DNA of 64,000 nucleotides, from assembly GCA_963775695.1 (NCBI GenBank), contig CAVZJU010000010.1:62001-126000 (forward strand), read 5' to 3'. Origin of the DNA: DATBLE01 sp963775695 (GTDB lineage Bacteria; Actinomycetota; Thermoleophilia; Gaiellales; Gaiellaceae). Of the stretch, positions 51,478 to 59,449 are shown piece by piece. Under the pieces are notes generated by a model. That model worked only from the letters and a program-made list of their open reading frames with translations, was not told the DNA's origin and did not search any database. The translations under genes were made by a program, and so were the position numbers. Within the stretch, counting starts at the first letter, position 1. Each line of letters begins with the position of its first letter.

Positions 51478-51846
51478 ATGACGCGCATTCGCACGCTCAC
51501 GTTGCTTGCCGCGCTCGCCGGGACGCTGGTCGTCGTCGCCCCGTCGAACGCGTCGAAGGCGGCGCTGCCCAAGCTGACGGGGACCGTCGGGCCGGGCTTC
51601 ACGATCAGCATGAAGCGGCTCGGCAAGCCCTTCAAGACGATCAAGGCGGGGAGCTACTCGATCACCGTCTCGGACAAGTCGAACATCCACAACTTCCACC
51701 TGCGTGGGCCGAAGGTGAACAAGGAGATCACGCCGGTCGGCTTCGTCGGGACCAGGACGGTCATCGTCAAGTTCTTCAAGGGCAAGTACACGTTCGTGTG
51801 CGACCCGCACCTCACGATCATGAGGGGCAGCTTCACGGTCACGTAA
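51478..51846 (+). CDS. secreted cupredoxin-domain protein
   Basis: 122 residues: signal peptide (LTLLAALAGTLVVVAP) and one cupredoxin domain. Copper ligands are complete: His in SNIHNFHLRGP and Cys, His, Met in FVCDPHLTIMRGSF (Cys-x2-His-x3-Met). A blue-copper electron carrier or copper chaperone at the cell surface is likely. Leadered gene: TATCCT (51440-51445), AAGGAG (51468-51473) four nt before the ATG. Followed by a paralogue; a degenerate homologous domain is fused to the protease at 6783-8153. Confidence 0.85.
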   Translation: MTRIRTLTLLAALAGTLVVVAPSNASKAALPKLTGTVGPGFTISMKRLGKPFKTIKAGSYSITVSDKSNIHNFHLRGPKVNKEITPVGFVGTRTVIVKFFKGKYTFVCDPHLTIMRGSFTVT

Positions 51847-51881
51847 CAAACCGGTAGAGCCGGGCGGGCGTAGTGCCCCCC

Positions 51882-52238
51882 ATGAAGATCATCTGCACAC
51901 TCATCGCCTCCGGGGCGGTCGCGCTTCTCGCGACCGCCTCCGCGTCATCGATGGCACCGCCTCGTCTGGTCGGAACGGTCGGCCCGGGCTTCACCATCTC
52001 GCTCAAGCACAACGGCAAGGTGTTCAAGACGCTGAAGCACGGCCGCTACACGTTCGCGATCTCCGACAAGGCGAGCATCCACGACTTCCAGATCGAGGGG
52101 CCCGGAGTCGACCGGGCGATCACGACCGTCCCCTTCCAGGGGACGAAGACCGTGACGATCCTGCTCAGGCCCGGCTCGTACAAGTTCTACTGCAAGCCGC
52201 ACGAGAGCTCGATGTTCGGGCGGTTCAAGGTCACCTAG
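51882..52238 (+). CDS. secreted cupredoxin-domain protein, paralogue
   Basis: 118 residues, closely similar to the preceding protein (VGTVGPGFTISLKHNGK, ASIHDFQIEGPGV, GSYKFYCKPHESSMFGRF). The His-Cys-x2-His-x3-Met copper set is intact. A signal peptide (IICTLIASGAVALLATASA) leads it. ATG 51882 is preferred; GTG 51873 would add three residues. A tandem duplicate, probably on one transcript with its neighbour, ending in the two-hairpin element B. Confidence 0.83.
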   Translation: MKIICTLIASGAVALLATASASSMAPPRLVGTVGPGFTISLKHNGKVFKTLKHGRYTFAISDKASIHDFQIEGPGVDRAITTVPFQGTKTVTILLRPGSYKFYCKPHESSMFGRFKVT

Positions 52239-52273
52239 ACGCTCGCCGCGGCCTTCGGCCGCGAGTTTGCTCG

Positions 52274-52372
52274 CATGGGGGGAACGGCCGGTTCCCCCCA
52301 TGGGCCCCCCTCCCTGAGCCCGTTCGCACCTCAGCGACGGAGGTGGGCCGCGGCCGCCATGTCGGCCGCGGC
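52274..52372 (+). repeat. two-hairpin element B, copy 2
   Basis: CATGGGGGGAAC-GGCCG-GTTCCCCCCATG (52274-52302, perfect 12-bp stem) and, 44 nt later, GCCGCGGCCG-CCATGT-CGGCCGCGGC (52347-52372). It lies between the convergent cupredoxin and JAMM protease genes. Loop bases match copy 1 while stem bases differ in paired fashion. Confidence 0.72.
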
Positions 52373-52393
52373 GGCGTTAGGACAGTGGCAGGC

Positions 52394-52771
52394 TCAGCCG
52401 AGCTCGAGTGGCTCGGCCGCTCCCCTTTCGATCGTCCAGGCGAGTAGCTCGCCGGTGGGGCGCGAGAGGATCAGATACGGCCGCGTCTCCCAGAGGCCGA
52501 TGTTCGCGATGTCCGTTCGCGACGGCTTGGCCGAGCCCGTCGGGTGCGAGTGGAAGACCGCGAGCTCGTAGCCGTCGTCCTCGGCGTCGGCGATCACGGC
52601 CGGATCCGGAACGCGGAGGTCGAATCGATATGGACTTGCCGCGGCGTTGAGGCAGGGAACGTAGTGCTCCGCGACGGAGTCGCGGAGCAACAAGAGGCCG
52701 CACGCCTCGTTGGGCGCCTCCTCCTCCGCGTGCCGCTCGAGCTCCTGCCGCAGCTCGGCGGGGACTACCAC
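52394..52771 (-). CDS. mec: JAMM metalloprotease (Mec-like)
   Basis: 125 residues. NEACGLLLL supplies the Glu and VFHSHPTGSAKPSRTD the HxHP...SxxD zinc motif of MPN+/JAMM enzymes. In M. tuberculosis, Mec (Rv1334) cuts cysteine from the CysO-cysteine adduct. It is last in an operon with cysM, a CysO-like protein and an E1-like activator, so the same job is very likely. It may also trim the C-terminal extension of the CysO-like protein. Start overlaps cysM by 7 bp. Confidence 0.9.
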   Translation of the reverse strand: MVVPAELRQELERHAEEEAPNEACGLLLLRDSVAEHYVPCLNAAASPYRFDLRVPDPAVIADAEDDGYELAVFHSHPTGSAKPSRTDIANIGLWETRPYLILSRPTGELLAWTIERGAAEPLELG

Positions 52772-53703
52772 CAGTGGCCGTGCTCCATTGCCGTGTCCGG
52801 ATCGGGTGCGTCCCAGAAGTCGGCGGAGAGGTACTTCCAGCCGCCGTCTGCGAGGACGCAGACGACGACGCCCTCGTGGAGCTCGTCGGCCAGCCGGCGC
52901 GCGACGTGCAGGACCGCGCCGGAGGAGACGCCGGCGAAGATCGCCTCCCGGTCGACCAGCGCCCGCACGCCTGCGAGCGACTCCTCGTTCGAGACGAGCA
53001 GCTTCCGGTCGAGCTTCGACACGTCGAGGACCGGCGGGACGTAGCCGTCCTCGAGCGAGCGCAGGCCCATCACGGGGTCGCCCGGCAGCGGCTCGGCGGC
53101 GGCGACGAGCACCTCCGGGAACGTCTCGCGGATGCGCTCGCCGGCGCCCATCAGCGTGCCGCCGGTGCCCAGGCCGGCGACGAGCACGTCGATCCGGTCG
53201 AGGGCCTCTGCGATCTCGGCACCCGTCCCCTCGTAATGCGCGCGGGGATTCGCCTCGTTCGCGTACTGGAACGGCATGAAGAGGCTGGGATCGCGCTCGG
53301 CCAGCTCGAGCGCGAGACGGACGGCGCCGTTCGAGCCCTCCTCGGGCGGCGACTCGACGATGTCGGCGCCGTAGATCCTGAGCAGCCGGCGCCGCTCTTG
53401 CGTCGCGTTCGCAGGCATGACGCAGGTGAGCGGATAGCCCTTCAGCTTCCCGACCATCGCGAGCGAGATCCCGGTGTTGCCGCTCGTCGGCTCGATCAGC
53501 GCGCGTCCGGGCTCCAGCTCGCCCGACGTCTCGGCCGCCTCGATCATCGCCAGCGCGACGCGGTCCTTGATCGAGCCGGTCGGATTCGCCCCCTCGAGCT
53601 TCGCGTAGATCTGGACGCCCGACTTCGGCGCGAGCCGGGTCAGCTCGACGAGCGGCGTGTCGCCGACGAGATCGAGCAGACCGGGGGCGAGGCGGCTAGC
53701 CAT
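52765..53703 (-). CDS. cysM: cysteine synthase CysM (CysO-dependent type)
   Basis: 312 residues, PLP enzyme. KLEGANPTGSIKDRVALAMIE has the PLP lysine; EPTSGNTGISLAMVGKLKG the substrate loop; GLGTGGTLMGAG the phosphate-binding loop. The gene neighbourhood (CysO-like carrier, E1, JAMM protease) indicates the M. tuberculosis CysM type, which uses O-phosphoserine and protein thiocarboxylate rather than free sulfide. The C-terminus extends (KYLSADFWDAPDPDT), like that of Mtb CysM, which closes the active site. Overlaps both neighbours by 7-8 bp. Confidence 0.93.
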   Translation of the reverse strand: MASRLAPGLLDLVGDTPLVELTRLAPKSGVQIYAKLEGANPTGSIKDRVALAMIEAAETSGELEPGRALIEPTSGNTGISLAMVGKLKGYPLTCVMPANATQERRRLLRIYGADIVESPPEEGSNGAVRLALELAERDPSLFMPFQYANEANPRAHYEGTGAEIAEALDRIDVLVAGLGTGGTLMGAGERIRETFPEVLVAAAEPLPGDPVMGLRSLEDGYVPPVLDVSKLDRKLLVSNEESLAGVRALVDREAIFAGVSSGAVLHVARRLADELHEGVVVCVLADGGWKYLSADFWDAPDPDTAMEHGHWW

Positions 53704-53953
53704 GCGCGCCGCCGGCCATCGCCGGCAGGAGGATCACCGTGGCGCCCTCGCGAACCGGGGTCTCGAGGTCGTCGAGCGTGCGGATGTCCTCGCCGTCGAC
53801 GTACACGTTCGCGAACCGGAGCTGTCCGTCCAGCTCCGGGAAGCGCGACGTCAGGTCGTCGAGGACCTCTCCGATGGTCGTGCCCACGGCGGGCACCTCG
53901 CGCTGGCCACCGGTCGCGGCGCGGAGCGTGGGTGGGATTCGCACCGTGGTCAT
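53696..53953 (-). CDS. cysO: CysO-like sulfur-carrier protein (ThiS/MoaD family)
   Basis: 85 residues, ubiquitin-like fold. VRIPPTLRAATGGQREVPA and FANVYVDGEDIRTLDDLETP match the CysO type. The end reads LLPAMAGGAHG: three residues follow the Gly-Gly on which the thiocarboxylate is normally built, so they must be removed first, plausibly by the JAMM protease of the same operon. Start overlaps the E1 stop (ATGA), end overlaps cysM by 8 bp. Confidence 0.9.
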   Translation of the reverse strand: MTTVRIPPTLRAATGGQREVPAVGTTIGEVLDDLTSRFPELDGQLRFANVYVDGEDIRTLDDLETPVREGATVILLPAMAGGAHG

Positions 53954-55119
53954 GCGTGCGCTCTCGGCCCGGCACAGAACTCGACGTAGTCGATGTACTC
54001 GGTGATGGTCGGCTCGTCGCCGCAGACCGGGCAGGCGGGGTCACGGCGCAGCGTGACCTCGGTGAAGGAGGCGGCGAGTGCGTCGTAGAGCAGGAGGCGG
54101 CCGACGAGCGGGTCGCCGATCCCGAGGGCGAGCTTGAGCGCCTCGGTCGCCTGGATCGAGCCGACCACGCCGGGGAGCACTCCGAGGACGCCGCCCTCGG
54201 CGCAGCTCGGCGCCAGCTCGGGCGGCGGAGGGGTCGGGAAGAGGCAGCGGTAGCACGGCCCTTGCTTCGGCTTGAACACGGTCACCTGGCCCTCGAAGCG
54301 GAAGATCGAGCCGTGGACGACGGGGATGTCGTGCCAGATCGACGCGTCGTTGAGCAGGTAGCGCGTCGGGAAGTTGTCGGCGCCGTCGACGATCACGTCC
54401 CAGCCGTCGCCGAGGATCCGGTCGACGTTCTCGGAGGTGAGCCGCTCGCGGTAGGTGGTGACGCTGACGTCCGGGTTGAGCGCCTCGATCGTCCGCTTCG
54501 CGGACTCGGCCTTCGAGTCGCCCAGGCGCTCGGTCGAGTGGACGATCTGGCGCTGGAGATTCGTCTCGTCGACAGCGTCGTCGTCCACGATCCCGAGCGT
54601 GCCGACGCCGGCGGCTGCGAGGTAGAGGGAGGCGGGTGAGCCGAGCCCTCCGGCGCCGATCAGCAGGATCCGGGACTCGAGCAGCTTCAGCTGTCCCTCC
54701 TCGCCGACCTCGGGGATCAGCAGATGGCGGCTGTAGCGGCGCCGCTGCTGCTCGCCGAGCGATTTCGGCAGCACGGTCGGGAAGCCGTTCCGCTTCCACT
54801 CCGTGTAGCCGCCCTCGAGGTTGACCACGTCCGCGTAGCCGAGCTCCTCCAGCGTCTTGGTCGCGAACGCCGAGCGCGCGCCGCTCGCGCAGTAGACGAC
54901 GATGCGGCCGTCGTGGTCGGGAACGGCGTTCTCGACCCGTGACTCGAGGTTCCCGCGCGGCACGTGGATCGCGCCGGGGATGTGCCCCTCGTCCCACTCG
55001 TGGCGCTCCCGGACATCCAGGAAGACGGTGCCGTCCCCGAGCGACGGCGCCGCCCCCCGGGCGTCGATCTCGTCGATCTCGGCCTTCACCTGGCTGAGGA
55101 GCTGGCGGTAGGTGGTCAT
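53950..55119 (-). CDS. rhodanese-E1 fusion that activates the sulfur carrier
   Basis: 389 residues. Unlike MoeZ/MOCS3, the rhodanese domain is N-terminal (TVFLDVRERHEWDEGHIPGA, active-site loop VVYCASGARSAF), followed by a MoeB/ThiF E1 domain: LLIGAGGLGSPASLYLAAAG, zinc pairs CYRC and CPVC, and the catalytic-Cys region APSCAEGGVLGVLPGVVG. It should adenylate the CysO C-terminus and then pass sulfur to it. ATG 55119 was chosen; TATCTT lies ten nt upstream in an AT-rich patch. First gene of the cysteine operon. Confidence 0.9.
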   Translation of the reverse strand: MTTYRQLLSQVKAEIDEIDARGAAPSLGDGTVFLDVRERHEWDEGHIPGAIHVPRGNLESRVENAVPDHDGRIVVYCASGARSAFATKTLEELGYADVVNLEGGYTEWKRNGFPTVLPKSLGEQQRRRYSRHLLIPEVGEEGQLKLLESRILLIGAGGLGSPASLYLAAAGVGTLGIVDDDAVDETNLQRQIVHSTERLGDSKAESAKRTIEALNPDVSVTTYRERLTSENVDRILGDGWDVIVDGADNFPTRYLLNDASIWHDIPVVHGSIFRFEGQVTVFKPKQGPCYRCLFPTPPPPELAPSCAEGGVLGVLPGVVGSIQATEALKLALGIGDPLVGRLLLYDALAASFTEVTLRRDPACPVCGDEPTITEYIDYVEFCAGPRAHA

Positions 55120-55201
55120 TAATTCAAAAAAGATAGCTCTTGGAGCGAGCACCCTGCAGAGATTCCAACCATCCGGCACCCCGTTCGTATTCCCGGTGCG
55201 C

Positions 55202-55285
55202 TCAGCGGCGCCCGAAGGCGCCGATCGCGATCGCGAAGACGATCAGGATCGCGATCACCGTGATCGTCCAGACGCCAGTGCTCAT
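55202..55285 (-). CDS. 27-residue membrane peptide
   Basis: MSTGVWTITVIAILIVF then AIAIGAFGRR: a single transmembrane helix with a basic end. GAGGAGG stands four nt before the ATG, among the best ribosome sites in the window. It lies upstream of, and on the same strand as, the cysteine operon (82 bp away). No homologue is known to me; the strong site argues for real translation. Confidence 0.5.
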   Translation of the reverse strand: MSTGVWTITVIAILIVFAIAIGAFGRR

Positions 55286-55369
55286 GCCACCTCCTCGTCC
55301 GCTCTCCGGCTCCGTGCCCGGATCGGACGAAGACGAATCTCGGTCACTCAATCGGTAACGTCGCTGCCG

Positions 55370-56332
55370 GTGAGCTCTCGCCCCCGCGTCTACCTGATCG
55401 TGGCCGCGTGTGCCGTCGCCGCCGCCGGCCTCACGGTCGGCGTCACGCTCGCGACGCGCACACCGACGCCGAAACGGGCTGCCGGTCAGGCTGGCGCGCC
55501 GCCGCTCGTGCTCGATCTGGGCGTGCGGACCGATCCGGAGGCGGTCGCGTTGCGGCGCGCCGACAACCTCTACAACGCCGGCAAACGCGGGCAGGCAGCC
55601 GGGATCTTCGGGCACTACGGCTCTCTGGAGGCGCAGGTCGGCACGGCATTCGCGGCCTGGCCGTCCGGCTTCGGCAGTCTCGCGGCCCTCGCGAAGGCGC
55701 ACCCCCGGAGTGCGCTCGCGCAGCTCAACTACGGGCTCGGCCTCTACTGGCTCGGCGATACGGCGGCCGCAAAGGCCGCCTGGCGAGACGCCCGCCGCCG
55801 CGAGCCCGACACACCGTACGCGCTCCGCGCCCAGGACCTGCTCTACCCGAACTTCCCGCGCGGGCTGCCGACGTTCGTGCCGAACTTTCGCTCCCCCGCC
55901 GTCCTCGACCGGTTGTCGCCGCCGCGCCAGCTCGCGTATCTGCAGCGTCTGGCCGAGACCGGCGGCACCCGCGGAAGGCTGCTCTACGGCGTGGCCCTCC
56001 AGCGCCTCGGCCGGCAGGTGTCCGCGCTGCGCGAGTTCGAGGCGGCCGCGGCGCTGGCCCCCGACGATGCAGAGCCGCAGGTCGCCGCCGCGGTCGCGCG
56101 CTTCGACAAGGGCGATCCCTCTCGCGCCTTCTCCCGGCTCGGGCCGCTGGCGCGGCGCTATCCGAAGAGCCAGAGCGTGCGCTTCCACCTCGGCCTCTGC
56201 CTGCTCTGGCTCGGAAGCGTGAAGCAGGCTCGCCAGGAGCTCAGGCTCGCCCGGGACCTGGGGCCGGACGCCCCCCTTGGTGGCGAGGCCCGCCGGTTCC
56301 TCGATCAGCTGAGCAGGATCAAGCCGCGCTGA
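55370..56332 (+). CDS. membrane-anchored TPR protein
   Basis: 320 residues: one N-terminal helix (VYLIVAACAVAAAGLTVGVTL), a Pro/Ala linker, then tetratricopeptide-like repeats outside the membrane (SALAQLNYGLGLYWLGDTAAA, RGRLLYGVALQRLGRQVSAL, QSVRFHLGLCLLWLGSVKQA). TAACGT (55356-55361) eight nt before GTG 55370: leaderless. Probably a scaffold; partners unknown. Ends about 130 bp before the principal sigma factor gene. Confidence 0.75.
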   Translation: MSSRPRVYLIVAACAVAAAGLTVGVTLATRTPTPKRAAGQAGAPPLVLDLGVRTDPEAVALRRADNLYNAGKRGQAAGIFGHYGSLEAQVGTAFAAWPSGFGSLAALAKAHPRSALAQLNYGLGLYWLGDTAAAKAAWRDARRREPDTPYALRAQDLLYPNFPRGLPTFVPNFRSPAVLDRLSPPRQLAYLQRLAETGGTRGRLLYGVALQRLGRQVSALREFEAAAALAPDDAEPQVAAAVARFDKGDPSRAFSRLGPLARRYPKSQSVRFHLGLCLLWLGSVKQARQELRLARDLGPDAPLGGEARRFLDQLSRIKPR

Positions 56333-56407
56333 GGCGAAGATAGGTCGTTCGGCCCATGGCGGCCGTCCGCCGCGTCTGGCACAGTGCCGCCGTCGTGCCG
56401 CGTCTGT

Positions 56408-56436
56408 TTGACGGAACACCAAGGGGCGGCTAGCTT
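56408..56436 (+). promoter_or_regulatory. promoter of the principal sigma factor gene
   Basis: TTGACG (56408-56413), a 17-nt spacer and TAGCTT (56431-56436), with GTG 56464 and a GGGAGG ribosome site downstream. A conventional housekeeping promoter with a leader of about 20 nt. Confidence 0.65.
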
Positions 56437-56463
56437 GTCGGCCTTGACGGGAGGGGCGGACCT

Positions 56464-57543
56464 GTGAGTGGCACCGAGACGGCGGTCGTCAGCACCCGGG
56501 TGTCCGTGCTCGAGACCGACGAGGCCAGGACACTGCTCGAGGCCGGCAAGGAGTCGGGCTCGCTCTCGGCGGACGAGATCACGCTCGCCCTCGACGACCT
56601 CGACCTCGACGCCGGCCAGATCGACGACTTCTACCAGGCCCTCGACGAGCTCCAGATCGAGGTCGTCCAGGCGGAGGAGGACGACGACGCCGTCGCCGAG
56701 GAGGTCGAGGCACAGGAGGTCTCGACCGACGCCCTCCAACTCTTTCTCAAGGACGTCGGTCGGGTCGACCTGCTCACTGCTGCGCAGGAGGTCGAGCTCG
56801 CGAAGCGGATCGAGCGCGGCGACCACCGGGCCAAGCAGGAGATGGTCGAGGCGAACCTCCGTCTGGTCGTGTCGATCGCCAAGCGCTACCGCAACCAGGG
56901 GCTGCCGTTCCTCGACCTGATCCAGGAGGGGACGATCGGGCTCGTCCGCGCCGCCGAGAAGTTCGACTACCGCAAGGGCTTCAAGTTCTCCACCTACGCG
57001 ACGTGGTGGATCCGCCAGGCGGTCGCCCGCGCGCTCGCCGACAAGGCCCGGACGATCCGGATGCCCGTCCACGTCGTCGAGAAGCTGAACAAGATCGTCC
57101 GCTCCGAGCGGAAGCTGCGCGCCGAGCTCGGCCGCGAGCCCCTCTCGATCGAGATCGCCCGCGACCTCGAGCTGACCACGGACGAGGTCGACCAGATCCG
57201 TCGCACCGCGCAGTCGCCTGTCTCGCTGGAGAAGCCGGTCGGCGACGAGGAGGAGTCCGAGTTCGGCCACTTCATCACCGACGAGTCGGTGCCGCTGCCC
57301 GAGGAGGCGGCGGAGGTGACGATGCGCAAGGAGACGCTCGAGAAGATCCTCGGTCAGCTCTCCCAGCGCGAACGGCGTGTCCTCGAGCTCCGCTACGGCC
57401 TGAACGGCGAGCACCCGCGGACGCTGGACGAGGTCGGCCGCGCCTTCAACGTCACCCGCGAGCGCATCCGCCAGATCGAGAACCAGAGCCTGAAGAAGCT
57501 CCGGGCACTGGCGGACTCCCAGAAGCTCCGAGACGTCGCCTGA
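56464..57543 (+). CDS. rpoD: RNA polymerase principal sigma factor (RpoD/SigA)
   Basis: 359 residues. Acidic region 1.1-like start, then region 1.2 (DALQLFLKDVGRVDLLTAAQEVELAKRIE in parts), region 2 (NLRLVVSIAKRYRNQGLPFLDLIQEG, FDYRKGFKFSTYATWWIRQAV), region 3 (RTIRMPVHVVEKLNK) and region 4 (ERRVLELRYGL, LDEVGRAFNVTRERIRQIE). All hallmarks of a group 1 sigma factor. GTG start with GGGAGGGG upstream. Followed by palindrome D. Confidence 0.95.
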   Translation: MSGTETAVVSTRVSVLETDEARTLLEAGKESGSLSADEITLALDDLDLDAGQIDDFYQALDELQIEVVQAEEDDDAVAEEVEAQEVSTDALQLFLKDVGRVDLLTAAQEVELAKRIERGDHRAKQEMVEANLRLVVSIAKRYRNQGLPFLDLIQEGTIGLVRAAEKFDYRKGFKFSTYATWWIRQAVARALADKARTIRMPVHVVEKLNKIVRSERKLRAELGREPLSIEIARDLELTTDEVDQIRRTAQSPVSLEKPVGDEEESEFGHFITDESVPLPEEAAEVTMRKETLEKILGQLSQRERRVLELRYGLNGEHPRTLDEVGRAFNVTRERIRQIENQSLKKLRALADSQKLRDVA

Positions 57544-57572
57544 ACCGCTCGCCGCGGCGCCCGGGGCGGCGT

Positions 57573-57602
57573 AGCAGTGACAGGCTCGAGCCTGTCACTG
57601 CT
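57573..57602. repeat. palindrome D, copy 2
   Basis: AGCAGTGACAGGCTC/GAGCCTGTCACTGCT, a perfect 30-bp palindrome 30 nt behind the sigma factor gene, sharing an 18-bp core with 42214-42243. Confidence 0.75.
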
Positions 57603-57644
57603 GTCCGGATTCGCCTGCGCTCGCTGCGTAGCTAGATTCCGCCT

Positions 57645-58982
57645 GTGCCGCTCGACCCAGTCTGGCTCGCCGAGGTCTCCGAGTGGCTCCGCATCCCCAG
57701 TGTCAGCGCCGACCCGGCGCACCAGGCCGACGTCCGGGAGGCGGGCGAGTGGCTCTGCGCGTTCGTGCGCGGCGCCGGCGGCCGCTGCGAGCTCGTCGAT
57801 CACGGCGAGCGGCCGCTGGCCCTGGGCGAGCTGCGCGCGTCGACCGACGCGGACGCCGCGCCGACGGTGCTCGTCTACGGCCACTTCGATGTCCAGCCGC
57901 CCGCGCCGCTCGAGCTGTGGGAGAGCCCGCCGTTCGAGCCGACGATCCGGGACGAGTGGCTCTACGCCCGAGGCGTCGCCGATGACAAGGGCCAGCTCTA
58001 CCTTCTGCTGAAGGCGGCCACGTTGCTCGCCGCCGAGGGCGCGCTGCCGGTGAACGTCCGCATCGCGTGCGACGGCGAGGAGGAGGTCGGCGGCCATTCG
58101 ATCGTCGACTGGATCGGCGAGGACGAGCGCGGGGCCGACGCCGCCGTGATCTTCGACGCGCACATGCCCCGGCGCGGGCAGCCGGCGTTCTACATCGCCA
58201 CGCGCGGCGTCTGCTACTTCCATGTCCGGGTCAAGACGGGTGAGCGCGATCTCCATTCGGGCTCCTTCGGCGGCGCGGCGCTGTCTGCGACGCATGCGCT
58301 GCTGCGAACGCTCTCCGGCGTCCTCGCCGGTCCGGACGGCCGCCTGCCGCAGGCGCTGCGCAAGGGCCTCGTGCCGCCGACCGACCAGGAGCTGGCGGAC
58401 TGGGCATCCCAGCAGGCCGGGGCGGAGGTGCTGGCGGATCAGGGCGCGAGGCCGATGGACGCGGCCGCTGCCCGGGAGTTCTACATCCGCACCTGGGGCG
58501 AGCCCTCGGTCGACGTGAACGGCGTCGAAGGCGGTTCGCCGCAGCTCCAGAAGACGGTGATCCCGGTCGGCGCCGAGGCGAACCTCTCGATGCGGCTCGC
58601 CGCCGGCCAGAAGGTGGAGGAGATGGTTCCGGAGGTCGAGCGCGTGCTGCGCGAGTCGGCGCCTGCGGGAGCAGACGTCGAGGTCGACCTCTGGTCGGCG
58701 GCGCCGCCGGGACTGATCCCGCCCGACTCGGCGGCGATCCGCCTCGGTCAGGACGCGTTCGAGCGGGCGCTGGGCGCCCGGCCGCTGCTCCTGCGCTCGG
58801 GCGGGACCCTGCCGATCGTCCCCGCACTCGCCGACAAGGGCGTTTCGACGATCGTCACCGGCTTCGACCTGCCGGAGGGCAACCTCCACTCGCCGAACGA
58901 GCGTTTGCTCGTCGAGCACGTCCCGCTCGGCGTCGCCGCCGCGCAGGAGCTGTTCAGGAGCCTCGCCCGCCTCGATGGTTGA
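57645..58982 (+). CDS. M20-family dipeptidase/deacylase
   Basis: 445 residues. YGHFDVQPPAPLELW and DDKGQLYLLLKA give the first metal ligands, ACDGEEEVGGHSIVDW the catalytic Glu pair, AVIFDAHMP the next, and NLHSPNERLLVEH the last His. A dimerisation domain with ERDLHSGSFGG is inserted, as in CNDP-like dipeptidases. Cytosolic, no signal. TAGATT (57633-57638) six nt before GTG: leaderless. Confidence 0.92.
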   Translation: MPLDPVWLAEVSEWLRIPSVSADPAHQADVREAGEWLCAFVRGAGGRCELVDHGERPLALGELRASTDADAAPTVLVYGHFDVQPPAPLELWESPPFEPTIRDEWLYARGVADDKGQLYLLLKAATLLAAEGALPVNVRIACDGEEEVGGHSIVDWIGEDERGADAAVIFDAHMPRRGQPAFYIATRGVCYFHVRVKTGERDLHSGSFGGAALSATHALLRTLSGVLAGPDGRLPQALRKGLVPPTDQELADWASQQAGAEVLADQGARPMDAAAAREFYIRTWGEPSVDVNGVEGGSPQLQKTVIPVGAEANLSMRLAAGQKVEEMVPEVERVLRESAPAGADVEVDLWSAAPPGLIPPDSAAIRLGQDAFERALGARPLLLRSGGTLPIVPALADKGVSTIVTGFDLPEGNLHSPNERLLVEHVPLGVAAAQELFRSLARLDG

Positions 58983-59078
58983 TCGGCAATTCCACGCAGC
59001 CGCGGATGGGAGCCTGCACGCGGCGCATTGATGCATGCCCTCCCCGCGACCACGCGAATTACCGGTCAACCATCCAGG

Positions 59079-59432
59079 TTAGGCGTGCCGGTGATGCGGG
59101 TCGTGCACGAGCCAGTCGTGGCCGAAGCGGCGCATCTCCTCGATCACCGGCAGCAGCCCCAGGCCCTTCGGCGTGAGCTCGTACTCGACCCTCGGCGGCG
59201 TCTCCGCGTAGCTGTGCCGGGTGACGACGCCTTCGTCCTCCAGCCAGCGCAGCCGCTCCGACAGCGTGCGCGGGCTGATGCCGGGACAGGAGTGCTCGAG
59301 CTCGGAGAACCGGCGAGGCCCTTCGGACATGTCGTGCACGAGCAACGCCGTCCACTTCGAGCCGATGATCTCGGCCGAGCATGCGACCGCGCAGGTCGCG
59401 TCGTGCACGGGCTTCATCGTCCGAACAGCCAT
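59079..59432 (-). CDS. HxlR-type transcriptional regulator
   Basis: 117 residues, winged helix. GSKWTALLVHDMSEGPRRFSELE (over several codons), GISPRTLSERLRWLEDEGVV and YELTPKGLGLLPVIEEM are the family motifs; the N-terminal ATCAVACSAEIIG provides cysteines that might sense thiols or metal. TACAAT on the minus strand six nt before ATG 59432. Start region shared with the divergent phosphatase-like gene, so it may regulate that gene and itself. Confidence 0.92.
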   Translation of the reverse strand: MAVRTMKPVHDATCAVACSAEIIGSKWTALLVHDMSEGPRRFSELEHSCPGISPRTLSERLRWLEDEGVVTRHSYAETPPRVEYELTPKGLGLLPVIEEMRRFGHDWLVHDPHHRHA

Positions 59433-59435
59433 GTT

Positions 59436-59444
59436 CAGATTGTA
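59436..59444. promoter_or_regulatory. overlapping divergent -10 boxes
   Basis: Minus-strand TACAAT (59439-59444) for the HxlR gene and plus-strand CAGATT (59436-59441) for the phosphatase gene share three base pairs. Only 17 bp separate the two start codons, so binding at one excludes the other. Confidence 0.55.
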
Positions 59445-59449
59445 GAGCG

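Noticed and set aside
55120..55201. Cysteine- or SAM-sensing leader upstream of the rhodanese-E1 operon
   Set aside because: A weak GAGC-CACC/GGGTGCTC pairing can be drawn, but no known SAM riboswitch core is visible and a -10 box lies only ten nt before the start.
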